Origin: Heterohyrax brucei
Lineage: Eukaryota > Chordata > Mammalia > Hyracoidea > Procaviidae
Direction: 5' to 3'
Assembly: GCA_028571685.1 (NCBI GenBank)
Contig: CM053154.1
Span: forward strand, 16,524,001-16,588,000
Length of the DNA stretch: 64,000 nucleotides
In this document: positions 32,520 to 43,952 of the stretch, one piece after another
Position numbering within the stretch: the stretch's first letter is position 1
How the letters are laid out: each line of letters starts with the position of its first letter
Notes under the pieces: generated by a model
Databases searched by the model: none
The model's input: the letters and a program-made list of their open reading frames with translations, nothing else
What the model was told of the DNA's origin: nothing
Program-made: the position numbers and the translations under genes

Positions 32520-35500
32520 AGTAGAGTCAGTAGTCCACACTAGTCTGTCAGTGGAAGCTTGATTGTTGCTGTGATACAGGTAGCTACGTCACTAGTATTC
32601 AGATCCCAACAGGGTAACCATGGTAGACAAGTTTCAGCTGAGCTTCCAGACTAACACAGAGTAGGGAGAAAGACCTGGTAGTCTACTTCTGAAAGGAATT
32701 AGCTAGGGAAAACTGTATGAATAGCAGCTGAACACTGTCAGATGTGGCACCAGAAAGTGAGCTGCCAGGTTGGAAGGCACTCGAAAGACGACTGGGGAAG
32801 AGCTGCCTCCTCAATGCAGGGTTGACCTTAACAACACGGATAGAATAAGGCCTCTGGGATCTTCGTTTGTTGATGTGGCATGACTCAAAATGAGAAGAAA
32901 CAGCTGCAAATATCCATTAATAATCGGGACATGGAGTGTACGAAGTATAAATCTAGGAAAATTGGAAATTGCCAAAAATGAAGTGAAATGCATAAACATT
33001 GACATCTTAGGCATTAGTGAGCTGAAATGGACTGATTTTGGCCATTTTGAATTCCACAATCATATAGTCAACTATTCTGAGAACAAAAACTTGAAGATGA
33101 ATGGTGTGGTGCTTATCATCAAAAAGAATATTTCAAGATCTGTCCTGGAGTACGATGCTGTCAGGGATAGGATGATACCCATAAGCCTACAACGGAGGTC
33201 AGTTAATATGACTATTATTCAAATTTACCCACCAACCGCTAAGGCCAAAGATGAAGAAGTTGAAGTTTTTTATCAGCTTCTGCAGTCTGAAATTGATTAA
33301 ACATGCAATCAGGATGCATTGATAGTTACTGGTGACTGCGATGCAAAAGCAGGAAACAAAGAAGAAGGATTGGTAGCTGGAAAATACAGCCTTGGTGACA
33401 GAAATAAAGCTGCAGATTGCACGATAGCATTTTGCAAGACTAACAACTTTTTCACTGCAAATTCCTTTTTTAACCAACAGAGATGGCAACTGTACACATG
33501 GACCTCACTGGATGGAATACACAGGTACCAAATTGACTACATCTGTGGAAAAAAGGGATAGAAAAGCTCCATATCAGCAATCAGAACAAGACCAAGTGCT
33601 CACTGTGGCACAGATCATCAACTGCTCATATGTAAATTCAAAATGAAACTGAGGAACATCTGAACAAGTCCATGAGAGCCAAAGTATGACCTTGAGCAAC
33701 ACATCCCTCCTGTGTTTAAAGACCATCTGAAGAACTGATTTGATGTGTTGATCACTAATGATCAAAGACCAGACAAACTATAGAATGACATCAAAGACAC
33801 TATCCATGAAGAGAGCAAGAGGTCATGAAAAAGACAGGAAACAAAGAAAAGACCAAACTGGATGTCAGAAGGGACTCTGAAACTTGCTTTTCAACATTGA
33901 GCAGCTAAAGCAAAAGGAAGGAAAGGTGAAGTAAAAGACCCTAAAGAGAAGACTTCAAAGAGCAGCTGGAGAAGACAAAGGGAATTATTATAATGACATG
34001 TGAAAAGAGCTGGAAATGGAAAACCAGAAGGTAAGAATATGTTCTGCATTTGTCAAGCTGAAAGAACTGAAGAAAAAAATTCAAGTCTTGAGTTGCAACA
34101 GTGAAGGATTCTACAGGGAGACTGTTAAACGACTCAGGGAGCATCAAAACAAGATGGAAGGAATACACAGAGTCCTTATACCAGAAAGAACTAGTTGATG
34201 TTCAGCCACTTGAAGACATAGTATATGATCAGGAGCCAAAGGTACTGATGGAAGATGTCCAAGCTGCACTGAGGGCACTGGCAAACAAAAAGGCTCCAGG
34301 AATTCATGAAATATCAATTGAGATATTTCAACAAACAGATGCAGTGCTGGAAGTACTCACTCGTCTTTGCCAAGAAATTTGGAGGATAGCTACCTGGCCA
34401 AGTCACTGGAAGAGATCCATATTTATGCCCATTCCAAAGAAAGGTGATCCAACCGAATGTGGAAATGACCGAACAATATCGTTGAGAGCACACACAAGTA
34501 ACATTTTGCTCAAGATCATTCAAAAACGACTGCAACAGTATTTTGACAAAGAACTGCCAGAAATTCAAGCTGGATTGAGAAGAGGATGTGGAACCAGGGA
34601 TATCATTGTTGATGTCAGACAGATCTTGGCTGAAAGCAGAGAATGCTAGCAAGATGTTTACTTGTGTTTCACTGACTATGCAAAAGCATTCAACTGTGTG
34701 GATCATACTAAATTATGGCTAACATTGTGGAGAACGTTAAGGAATCTGTATGTGGATCAAGAGGCAGTTGTGCAAACAGAACAAGTAGACACTGTGGTTT
34801 AAAGTCAGGAAAGGTGTGTGTCAGGGTTGTATACTTTCACCATACCTTATTAATCTGCATGCTAATACGAGAGGCTGGATTGTACAAAGAAAAACAAGGC
34901 ATCGAGTTGGGGGATGACTCATTAAGAACCTTGTTATGCAAATGACACCACCTTACTTGCTGGAAGTGAAGAAGATTTGAGACATTTACTGATGAAGACA
35001 AAAGTCCACAGCCTTCAGAAGGGATTGCACCTCAACGTCAGGAAAACAAGTCCTCATAACTGGACCAGTAAGCAACATTTTCATAAATGGAGAAAAGACT
35101 GAGGTGGTCAAGGATTTCATTTTACCTGGGTCCACAGCTGATGTCCAAGAAACCAAAAGACACATTGTACTGGGAAAATTTGCTGCAAAGGATATCTTTA
35201 TTCGAAAGTAAAGATGTCACCTTGAAGACTAACATGCACCTGACCCAAGCCATGGTATTTTCAACCACATCACATGCAAACAAAAGCTGGACAATGAACA
35301 AAGAAGACAGAAAAACAATTGATGCCTTTGAGTTGTACTGTTGGAGAAGAATGTTGAATGTACCACGGACTGCCAAAAGAACAAACAGATCTGTTCTGGA
35401 GGAAGTACAGCCAGAGTACTCCTTGGAAGCCAAAATGGCAAGACAGTCTTACATACTTTGGACATGTCAGGAAAGATCAGTCCCTGGAGAAGGACATCAT

Positions 35501-35690
35501 GCTTGGTAGAGTGGAGGAGAGTCAGTGAAAAGGAGGAAGATCTCGACAAGATGTATTCCCACAGTGGCTCAACCATGGGCTTACACGTAAAAATGATTTT
35601 GATGTGGTGCAAGACCAGGCAGTGTTTTGTTCTGTTGTTCATAGGGTTGCTATGAGCTGGAACCAACTTGACGGCACCTAACAACAACAA
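32520..35690 (+). mobile_element. Near full-length RTE/BovB-like LINE (inactive)
   Basis: About 3.17 kb, close to the ~3.2 kb usual for BovB. After ~370 bp of 5' UTR-like sequence, a frame opens at 32890 with apurinic-type endonuclease motifs (IIGTWSVRS, ILGISELKW). It is cut by a stop at 33300 and resumes after a frame change (VTGDCDAKAG, QIDYICGKKG, then a diverged SDH-like CGTDHQLL). A stop at 33559 and several frameshifts follow. The reverse-transcriptase part opens at 34101 (NKKAPGIHEISIEIFQ, PIPKKGDPTECGN, QAGLRRGCGTRD) with a stop at 34647. The catalytic YADD box is changed to YAND near 34936. It ends with the family 3' tail ACCTAACAACAACAA. It is inactive. Confidence 0.93.
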
Positions 35691-35856
35691 GGACCCTACA
35701 GGACAGAGTAGGACTGCCCCATTGAGTTTCCAAGACTGTAAATCTTTGCAGAAGCAGACTGCTACATCTTTCTCCTGCAGAACACCTGGTGGCTCTGGAC
35801 TTCTAACCTTGTGGTTAGCAGATAAGGGCTTCAATCACTTCACCACCAGGGCTCCT
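35691..35856 (-). mobile_element. AfroSINE-type SINE, remaining 5' part (other part at 31237-31280)
   Basis: GGACCCTACAGGACAGAGTA, the long-variant internal block (AAATCTTTGCAGAAGCAGAC), and the head complement CCACCAGGGCTCCT. Together with 31237-31280 it makes one complete SINE split by the insertion. AGTACCC (31274-31280) and AGGACCC (35690-35696) fit the insertion's short target duplication. Confidence 0.88.
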
Positions 35857-35918
35857 TCAAGGAGAGATGAGAGTCCTAGAGGTACATGTGCTTAATAACC
35901 AAATAAATAAATACAAAT

Positions 35919-36078
35919 AAACCAAACCCATTGCCGTCAAGTTGATTCTGATTCACAGTGACTATGTAGAACACAGTAGAATGGCCCCATACAGTTTCCA
36001 GGGAGTGTCTGGTGGATTTGAACTACTGACCTGTCCATCAGCAGCCACAGAACTTAACCACTACTCCACCAGGGTGCC
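35919..36078 (-). mobile_element. AfroSINE-type SINE, antisense
   Basis: AACCAAACCCATTGCCGTCA to CTCCACCAGGGTGCC, preceded by (AAATA)n-like simple sequence. Confidence 0.9.
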
Positions 36079-36149
36079 TGAACTTCATAACAGAGCTTAC
36101 ATTTCATAAAGCAAAAACTAAGTGAATTTAAAAGAGAAATAAACAAAAC

Positions 36150-37948
36150 CACAATCGTAGTTGACAATTCCAATATTTCTCATTCAGTAACTGTTAGATC
36201 AATAAGAATATAGAATAAGAATATAAGATACTTGAATAATATTTAATCTAATTGAGATAATTGACAATTCTAGAATTCGACACAAGAGCAAAATACATAT
36301 TCTACTCAAGTGTGCATGGATCTTTCACCAAGAATGAGCATACTCTGAGCTGTAAAATTAAGCTTGACCAATTTAAAAAGAATGAAATGGTACAGAAATA
36401 GTCTGTGATCACAAATGAATTAAACTAGAAATCAATATCATGAAGGTATCTGGAAAATCCCCAATTATTTAAAAATTAAACAATACACTCTAAATAACTC
36501 AAGTATCAAAGAGGAGAAAGCCCCGGTGGTACAGTGGTTAACAGCTTGACTGCCAACTAAAAGGTCAGCAATTTGAAATCTACCAGCCACTCCTTTGCAA
36601 TCCTACAGGGCAGTTCCACTCTGACCTGCAGGGTGCTAGTAGTTGGAAAAAACTCAAAGGCAATGAGTTTTTTTACAAGTTATCTAAGAGAAAATCAAAG
36701 GGAAAATTGGAAAGTGGTTGGAACTGAATGAAAATAAAAACACAACATGTCAAACTTTGTGGAATGCCACTAAGGAAGTGCTTAGAGTGTAATTTATAGC
36801 ATCAAATGCTTACACTAGGAAATAAGAAAGGTCTGAAATCAATGATTCAAGCTTCAATGGTGAATTGGCTCTCATCAGTTCCATTCAACAGTGTACTAAA
36901 GGTCCCAGCCAGTACAACAGGCAGACTGATTGGACAGAAACAAGTAAAACTGCGTTTATTTGCAGATGACACAGAAATGTCATAGGAAACACTATATAGC
37001 ATACAACAAAATCTGAACAAGTAAAAGGGTATAGCAAGGCCATAAGATAAAAAGGTCAGTATAAAAAAGTTAATTGTATTTTGGTATTCAATAGCAACAA
37101 AAAAAATTGGAACTTAAAAATGGCAGCATTTACAAAAGCATCAAAGAAAAATAGGGACAAATTTAACATAATCTTTCACTACAAAACACTACTGAATGAT
37201 GTTAGAGAAGACATAAATGAATGGAGGGATGTTACAGTGTTCACAGATTAGAAAACAAACGATTATTAAAAAGTCAGTGCTCCCCAAATTGATTCATAGG
37301 TTACACCCAATTCCAACCATAATTTCAGTTGACTGATTTTTTTTTTCCAGAAACTTGACAAGCTGATTCTAAACTTTATATGGAAATGCAAAAGACTGAG
37401 AATTACTGAAACACTTTTGAAAGACACGTACAAACTGAAGGACTCCTACTACTTTAAGAGTTACTATTAGGGCAAAGTATTCAAAACACAATAGGGTTGG
37501 GATAAAGATAGATATATACCAATGGAACAGAATACAGTCAATAAAAGAAACACAGACATATATAAATATACAAATGATTTGCCACAAAATAACCAAAGGG
37601 GCTGGGAAAGTGCTACAACAATTAGATATCCATTTAAGAAAAAAACAAAAAGAACTTCGGACCTTACCTCTAGATATGTTTCAAACAAACTCAAAATGCA
37701 ATATACATCCAAATGCAAGAATTAGAACAACAAAATCTCTAAAAAGTAACATGAGAAAATCTTTGTGACCTCAGGTTAGGCCAAGATTTCTTAAATTTGA
37801 CATTAAAAGCACAATTGTTCTACCAGGAAAAAAAAATCAACAAATTGAACTTTATCAAATTAAAAATATCTGCTCTTCTAGGGATAGATATCATTAAGAA
37901 AATGAAAAGGCATGTTACAAACAAGGAGGAAATATTTCTAACTATTAG
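36150..37948 (+). mobile_element. LINE-1 ORF2 remnant, first part
   Basis: Matches the L1 ORF2 DNA order: GAACTGAATGAAAATAAAAA, the TTTATTTGCAGATGACACAG block (FADD catalytic box, at ~36958), TTTATATGGAAATGCAAAAG, ATACCAATGGAACAGAATA. There is an internal deletion near 36875 and a SINE at 36514-36674. It is full of stops. The element continues at 41194 after a Tigger insertion. Confidence 0.9.
36514..36674 (+). mobile_element. AfroSINE-type SINE inserted in LINE-1
   Basis: GAAAGCCCCGGTGGTACAGT head, AAAGGTCAGCAATTTGAAAT, tail CTCAAAGGCAATGAGTTTTT. The L1 reading (CAAAGAGGA, then GAGAAAATCAAAGGGAAAAT) continues across it. Confidence 0.9.
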
Positions 37949-38549
37949 TAAGTGCCTGGGTTAAGAACACCTAACTTACGGACAGCCTGTGTTTAGAAAC
38001 AGATTGCCATAAAGTCTACTGAATTAAAAATGTGAGTTAAATAAACGACTCAGGATACAGAAAGCACACACTACTTTGTGATGCTCATGAAAACATGGCA
38101 GGACTTCAGCAGTTCCCCGGCTGGAGGAAGGAGAATGCCACCCATCTTTCTGAGTCGGATCGCGGTGCTGCTAACACCATGCTGAGTATGCAACTTCTCA
38201 TTTGGCTTCAATTTCCCTCTTATTTACTCCTGTCACTAGGCTTCCAAAGCACAAATCTGATGCAGCGCTGGTGACACACCAAAGCAAAGGAAAATCATCA
38301 CAATTGAAAATAAAGTGGAAAAAAGCAAAGCAATCAGAAAGAGGTGAAATGCCATCGGTCACTGGCAAAGTGTTAGGCTACCAACCAGTCAAAGATTTGT
38401 ACAGGATAAATTGAGAATAATGGAAAATGTGAAGGGCTCTGTCTCGATTACTGCCACAATTATTCCTAAGCAACTCAGTGGTGTAGTTACTGAAATGGAA
38501 AGCCTATTGATAATTTTGTTAGAGGATCACAATTGGTTCTAGATGTCTT

Positions 38550-38709
38550 TTGTTGTTGTGGTTAGGTACCATTAATTCTGCTCCAACTCATAGTGACCCT
38601 ATAAGACAGAGTGGAACTACTCCATGGAGTTTCCAAGAAATGGCTGGTGGATTTGAACTGCATACCTTTGGTTAGCAGCCAAGCTCTTACCACTGGAACA
38701 CCGGGGCTC
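38550..38709 (-). mobile_element. AfroSINE-type SINE inserted in Tigger
   Basis: GTTGTTGTGGTTAGGTACCA tail, CAGAGTGGAACTACTCCATG, and head complement GAACACCGGGGCTC. Tigger reading continues beyond it. Confidence 0.88.
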
Positions 38710-39075
38710 TTAATAAGCCTATTAGCCTTACTTTAGTGCAAGAAATGGCTGGAAACCTTTCCAACAGGAGTGTGCAGCAAGTGAACTGGGCTGCTATAAA
38801 GAATTTGTTGCGAGTAGGGGTTGCTTCAATCATTTCAAAGTCAGGGCAAATTTACTGAACATGAACTTGTAGAGTGAAGCAGCAAATGCTAATAGAAATG
38901 CTGTGAGTGACTTTCTTGAAATGTTAGAAAAAAACTGTTGAAGAGAGAGGTTATTTACCAAGTCAAATATTTAATGTAGACAAGGTTGGCTTCTTTTGGG
39001 GAAAAAAATGCCTGAGAGGACCTGCACCTCAAAAGTGGAAAAGAATGGATGAGGGCATAAGGCATCTAAGGACAC

Positions 39076-39463
39076 TGTTGCTGTTAGCTGCCATCAAGTA
39101 GACTCTGATTTATAGCAACCGTGCACACAATGCAACAAAACCCCGCCTGACTCTGTGCTAGCCTCGGAGCTGTTCCTAGGCTTGGGCCCATGGCTGCAGC
39201 CAATGTGTCAATCCATCTTGTTGAGGGTCTTTTTCATTGACTATCTACTTTATCAAGTGTGATGTCCTCCTTCTCCAGAGATTGATTCCTGGTGATAACA
39301 TTTCCAAAGTAATGTGAGAGGAAGTCTTTCCATCTTGGCTTCCACAGAGCATCCTGGCTCTACTTCTAAAACAGAGTTGCTTGTACATCGGGCAGTCTAT
39401 GGTACAGCCAATATCTCTCACCAGCACCATAACTCAGAGCCATCAGTTCTCCTTCAGTCCAGT
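39076..39463 (-). mobile_element. RTE/BovB-like LINE 3' end inserted in Tigger
   Basis: TGTTGCTGTTAGCTGCCATC, GTCAATCCATCTTGTTGAGG, AGTGTGATGTCCTCCTTCTC, CCAAAGTAATGTGAGAG and CAGAGCCATCAGTTCTCC follow the inverted RTE 3' end in order. Confidence 0.88.
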
Positions 39464-41193
39464 ATAGGGTAATGTTATTACCTGGAGGTAACCCATCCAG
39501 GGATTTTAAGCTCATACCTTTGCTTGAGTATCACTCCCTAAATCTGAGGACACTTCGCTGCATCATTAAGGTATCTCCTCCCATTATTTGCAAGCCAAAT
39601 GAAAAGCCTTGAGTGACAATCAGAGCTGTGTTATCCAATAAACAATGTACAGAGGGGTTTACTTGTATTTACTAATCTGTGTGAACAATTCCATCTGTTT
39701 TTCACAGTATCAAAAATGTAGTGAAACCCATGGAAATTGTTCACCCCTAAATTACTAAGTAAACACAAGTAAGCCCCTGGTAGCTTGTGTAATGCAAACC
39801 GGAATATGCCTCGCTTACTGGTTCATCTGCCCTTAGTTGCAACTGCCATCTCTAAAGACTGGTTCTTAACCCATTTCATCCTAGCTGCTGAACACTGTTG
39901 GTTGAACATTACTGGCTTCACAATGCACCCAGCCATCTAAGCACTCTAACTGACCTCTAAACCAGTATAAAGGTCATGTTTTTATTCCTCAACTCTGTAT
40001 CATTACATCAGCCAATGGCTCCAGGAGTCACAGCTCCTATTAAGGCCTTCTCAAAAGCAGCTGGGATACCTAAGATGATGGGATGAGCTTCAGGGAGGTC
40101 CGGAGGAATGATAACATCTATGATGCCACCAAAACCGCTGCTGACTTTCAACTTGACATGATGCAGTCAAGTGTGAAAGGAGTGTAGAAACAACTGTGAA
40201 CCCAGCTCACACATGCTTTTCAGGATGTGAGCTCCTGTAACTGCTGATGGTATTGCCAAAGCCCAGGCAGCTGTGGTTGATACTGGTACATCATATGCAG
40301 TGAGATATCAGTGAACATGACGCCATACAGTTATTCCGCTCCCCTGCTGAAGAGCTAACAAGTGAAGACCTCATGAAACTAGAGCCCCAAAATTGATAGT
40401 ATGTGAGGGCAAAGACCAGGACCTAAAAACTCCAGAAGAGGAGAAGGTTTTGATGTAAGAGTTAGCTGAAACCTTTTGTCTCCCTGAAGCGGGGATGGTA
40501 AATTTAGAGGAGTGAGGTCCTAATACAGAGGTTCATCGAAGTTGACTAGTTACTAAGGGCCTCGGTTGCTACAAGGCCACTTATGATAAGAAGGAAAGCT
40601 CTGTACCAACCTCCCTTGATGCCTATGCCGAGAGACTGACTTCAAGAAGTAAACTCCTCCTCTCCAGGAGGAGAATCCAATCCTGCCTCTCCAGCACCAG
40701 GCCCATCATCTTCAACAACAGGCCCTCTGTCTATCATCTTCTCTTGTGTCATCCACTTACGAATCTTATCACAATGTTACCTCATGAATGTCCATTCCAC
40801 ACGCAAGACATTGATGGAACTTGAGTGTCAATCTTTAGTCATCATCTTTTTTCTTTTCTATCTAAATTACTTTCAAAAATTGTTATTCTAATGCTTTTTA
40901 TAGTACTGTACACCCAGCACGTCACACCAATGGATTCTCTCTCTTCTCAGTACAGTACCCTTTTATCATCACTGCATTATTACTAGGTACCATATTATTT
41001 TTAAGATGTTTTAGTTATTTGGAAGTTCTTAAGTGTTTTATATGTATAGATAAAGGAAAATATGTACTAAGACAAATACCGGACTAACTAATGCTAAATA
41101 ACAACTGCATGTACCTGTTACACTTTAACCTACAAATTCAAGTTAAAGACAGATTTAGAAATGGATCCTGGTAATAACGTGGGGACTGCTGTA

Positions 41194-41415
41194 CATACAA
41201 GATGAACGATTTGTACCCAAAATATATTTTTAATAATCTAACGATTCTTAAAACTTAATAGTGAAACAACTCAATCAAAACTGGGCAACAAAACTCAGAT
41301 ACTTGCCCAGAGAAGGTGTACGAATGACGAAAAGCACACAAAAAAGACACTGTTTGTCAGAAGCAGTATTACTCTCAAAAGATACCACTTGGAAAATGTT
41401 GCTAATTTCATTTTA
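41194..41415 (+). mobile_element. LINE-1 ORF2 remnant, second part
   Basis: After the Tigger, L1 sequence resumes: GATGAACGATTTGTACCC, CAATCAAAACTGGGCAACA, CAGAGAAGGTGTACGAATGA. This is the DNA that normally follows the first part directly, so the Tigger interrupted one L1. Confidence 0.8.
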
Positions 41416-41711
41416 ACATGAAAACACGACAAGTTAGTAATGTTTTGCCAAGCTGTTCTTCTCCATATGGTTCACTTAAACCAGTGCTTGGAAGAAAAGA
41501 AATCCAGATGTATTTGTTAGCAAATATAGTTTAGCAATTTGATTAATATTTCTCTATCACTCACTAATATTCCTTAATGAAAATAAGGTCTGAATAATTC
41601 ATCTAACAAAGATAAATCATACAAGATGGAAGGATAAAAGGTACTACACCAAGCAAAATTCAAAACAGAACAAGCCAAAAAAATAAACACTTAAATCAAG
41701 GGGACTTGTTG
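41416..41711. other. Unassigned AT-rich sequence
   Basis: Nothing recognised. Confidence 0.35.
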
Positions 41712-42208
41712 TTTTAGTCAACTAGGGCTGCTCTAACAGAAATACCACAGAGTGGATGGCTTTAACAAAGAAAGATTTATTCTTACACAGTCCGGTAGGT
41801 TGCAAGTCCATATTCAGGGTGTCCGCTCCAGGGAAAGACTTTCCCCTTGACGGCTCTGGAGGAAAGTCCGGTATTGCATCAGTCATTGTCCAGGGAGTGT
41901 CCTAACGCAAGAACCTCTGGTCTGAACGACGCGCTCTGCTCCCGGTGCTGCTTGCTTGATGGTAGCGAGGTTCTCAAATTGTCCTTGGTTCTTTTTCCTT
42001 TTATTCCTTGCAAGCTAAAAGCATTAAGGGTGGGGCAAGCCATACTCCAGGGAAACTTTCCCCATAGCAGGAATTCACAGCCCCACCCTAATCCTTTAAC
42101 ATACAGGTTAGCAAAACCACACAATGGAGGACATTTCCAAGATACTGGGAACCATATCCCAGCCACATGGCGGCACACATTTTTGGGGGGACACAATTCA
42201 AACCATGA
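41712..42208 (+). repeat. Interspersed repeat shared with 12976-13385
   Basis: TAGTCAACTAGGGCTGCTCT, AGAAATACCACAGAGTGGAT, TATTCTTACACAGTCCGGTA, GACGCGCTCTGCTCCCGG, and the end ACACAATTCAAACCATGACA. The 142-codon plus and 110-codon minus open frames inside are by-products of its GC-richer composition, and no protein family is recognisable. The family name is uncertain. Confidence 0.65.
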
Positions 42209-42241
42209 CACCTGTCAATATAAAAAAAGACCAAAATACCA

Positions 42242-42367
42242 AGCCAGTTGCTCTCACATCGATTTTAACTCATAGCAACCTTATAGGATAAAGTGGAACT
42301 GCCCCACTGAGTTTCCAAGGAATGTCTGGTGGATTCAAACTGCTGACCTTTTGGTTAGCAGCCAGAG
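42242..42367 (-). mobile_element. AfroSINE-type SINE, antisense, head truncated
   Basis: CCAGTTGCTCTCACATCGAT to TGACCTTTTGGTTAGCAGCC. The last ~25 bp of the head are missing. Confidence 0.8.
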
Positions 42368-42464
42368 GATTCTATAAGAGAAACCTTCGACTAATGTGAG
42401 GAATGAAAAGCAACTTTTATAAGCCAATCCTATCTAGTAACAAGACATGCTCAGATGAGCATAT

Positions 42465-42573
42465 GTTGCTGTTGGGTGCTGTCCAGTCGGTCCCGACTCA
42501 CAGTGACCCTACGCACAACAGAACAAAACACTGCCAGGTCCTGCCCCGTGTCGACAATCATTTGTATGCTTAT
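42465..42573 (-). mobile_element. RTE, last ~109 bp only, with perfect 12-bp target-site duplication
   Basis: TTGCTGTTGGGTGCTGTCCA to the TGTCGACAATCATTTGTATG region, bracketed by AGATGAGCATAT at 42453-42464 and 42574-42585. Low divergence and intact flanks mark a young, extremely 5'-truncated insertion. Confidence 0.92.
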
Positions 42574-43075
42574 AGATGAGCATATAAGTCTGTAATAATA
42601 ACAAAAAGCTTTCTCAAGCATGTCACTAACTCTAAGCATTTGCGTTCAGTTCAAATGAAGGCAAAATGAAAGTTTGTTAATGTTGTAAATTAATCAACAT
42701 AGTCAAAGCAGGATAGTCCTTAACTCTATATTTTATTATGTCTTTATTTAAACTGAAAAGTGTACTGGTTGTAGAACCAGCATAAGCATAACTATGAAAA
42801 GCTAACCACATCCCGAAAGCCACGTCTACCTGCCACTTCTACCGATGCGGTCAAGTTGCTGACTTAAGTGCCACTAATTAAGGCCCCAGCTGCGGTGTTC
42901 CTCTGTGAAGCCAAATCAACTGGAAATATTCTTCCAAATATGTTTCTGAGAATTCCTGGACATTCAGAAAGAAGAATCCTTTTAGTCAGTTGAAAAATTT
43001 ATCAAATAGTTGGGATTTGGAACTCATAACAATGACTTAAAAGTATGTAAATACAAGTTACCTTATAATGCTTTG

Positions 43076-43249
43076 GAACGCACATCACTGAGTAGATTCT
43101 GACCCCTAGTAGCTCCCACAGGACAGAGCAGAGCTGCTCTACACAGTTTCATAGACTGCCATCTTCGCAGAAGCAGACTATAGCTGCTGTGTTCAAACCA
43201 CTGACCTTTCGGTTACCAGCTGAGTTTAACCAAGTGCCACCGGTCTTGG
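43076..43249 (-). mobile_element. AfroSINE-type SINE, long variant, antisense
   Basis: GACAGAGCAGAGCTGCTCTA, internal block TTCGCAGAAGCAGACTATAG, GACCTTTCGGTTACCAGC. Diverged. Confidence 0.78.
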
Positions 43250-43354
43250 CTTTCCAGATAAATCACTTACAAAAGGGACACATTTATGTTCAGACATTCA
43301 GAAAAAAACAAAATTGGGGAGCATTTTAAATTCTTATATTTATTTTCTAAACAG

Positions 43355-43383
43355 GAGGCTTCAGAGGTGGTAGAAAAAGATAC
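43355..43383 (+). other. Candidate 29-nt mini-exon (unverified)
   Basis: TATTTATTTTCTAAACAG and GTATGT border 29 nt, reading EASEVVEKD in one frame. The signals are good, but nothing else in the neighbourhood supports a gene. Confidence 0.15.
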
Positions 43384-43484
43384 GTATGTTAAAAAATGAT
43401 TTTTCTTGAATTTCAATGCCTTGAAGCATTATCTGAACTTACTAAACATAAATATTGCTCGTGGCTGTCAATCCTTGTGGTGGT

Positions 43485-43705
43485 GCCTGCTGCGTGCTGC
43501 AGGTGCTACACACAGAAACTCATTTAATTCTCACCTCGGCTTTTTTTTCCAGTAGATATTATGATCCCCATTTTAAGTACAAGGAAGCTGAAATAGAGAA
43601 GGTCAAGAAACTGTCCCAAGTCACACTGGTAATAAATGGCAAAGTCAGAATTCAAACTCTGGCAGTCTGTTCCTAGAATCTGGTCTTAACTATTAAGATA
43701 TGCCG
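43485..43705 (-). repeat. MIR SINE, antisense
   Basis: TCATTTAATTCTCACCTCG, GATCCCCATTTTAAGTACAA, CCAAGTCACACTGGTAATAA, AGAATTCAAACTCTGGCAGT: near-complete inverted MIR. Confidence 0.88.
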
Positions 43706-43759
43706 CCTCACAGAGTGGAAGATCCCAATCAATCAATGTCTTTTATATTATATTAACAG

Positions 43760-43952
43760 AAGCCTTGGTGGCTCTGTGGTTAAGTGCCCAGCAGCAACTG
43801 AGAGGTCAGTAGTTCGAACCCCGTGGGAGGAATATATGGCAGTCTGCTTCTGTGAAGATTTATGGCCTTGGAAGTCTTACGAGGGCAGTTCTCCTCTGTC
43901 CTACAGAGTTGCTAGGACTCAGAATCAACTGGATGGCAGTGGGCTTGGCCTT
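43760..43952 (+). mobile_element. AfroSINE-type SINE, long variant
   Basis: GAAGCCTTGGTGGCTCTGTG head, B-box-like GGTCAGTAGTTCGAACC, long-variant block GCAGTCTGCTTCTGTGAAG, and tail GATGGCAGTGGGCTTGGCC. Confidence 0.9.

Larger units (their letters stand above)
37951..41191 (+). mobile_element. Tigger-type (pogo/TcMar) DNA transposon remnant
   Basis: Inserted at TA (37949-37950 and 41192-41193). The left end AGTGCCTGGGTTAAGAACAC and right end (GGATCCTGGTAATAACGTGG then GGACTGCT) are imperfect inverted repeats. Transposase DNA can be followed in pieces: the N-terminal DNA-binding part from ~38230 (a 70-codon piece with RGEMPSVTGKVLGYQ), a central part to ~39060 and after 39464, and the C-terminal part (EELTSEDLMKLEPQ-like DNA at ~40345). 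Frameshifts, stops and two later retroposons inactivate it. Confidence 0.85.

Noticed and set aside
32890..34649. Endonuclease and reverse-transcriptase frames as a host gene
   Set aside because: They belong to a near full-length RTE element with in-frame stops, frameshifts and an altered YADD box.
35229..35834. 201-codon minus-strand frame
   Set aside because: Antisense to the RTE 3' end plus a SINE. Similar antisense frames recur at other RTE copies (e.g. 31473-31820).
41847..42275. 142-codon plus frame and overlapping 110-codon minus frame
   Set aside because: Inside an interspersed repeat also present at 12976. Open on both strands with no recognisable motif.
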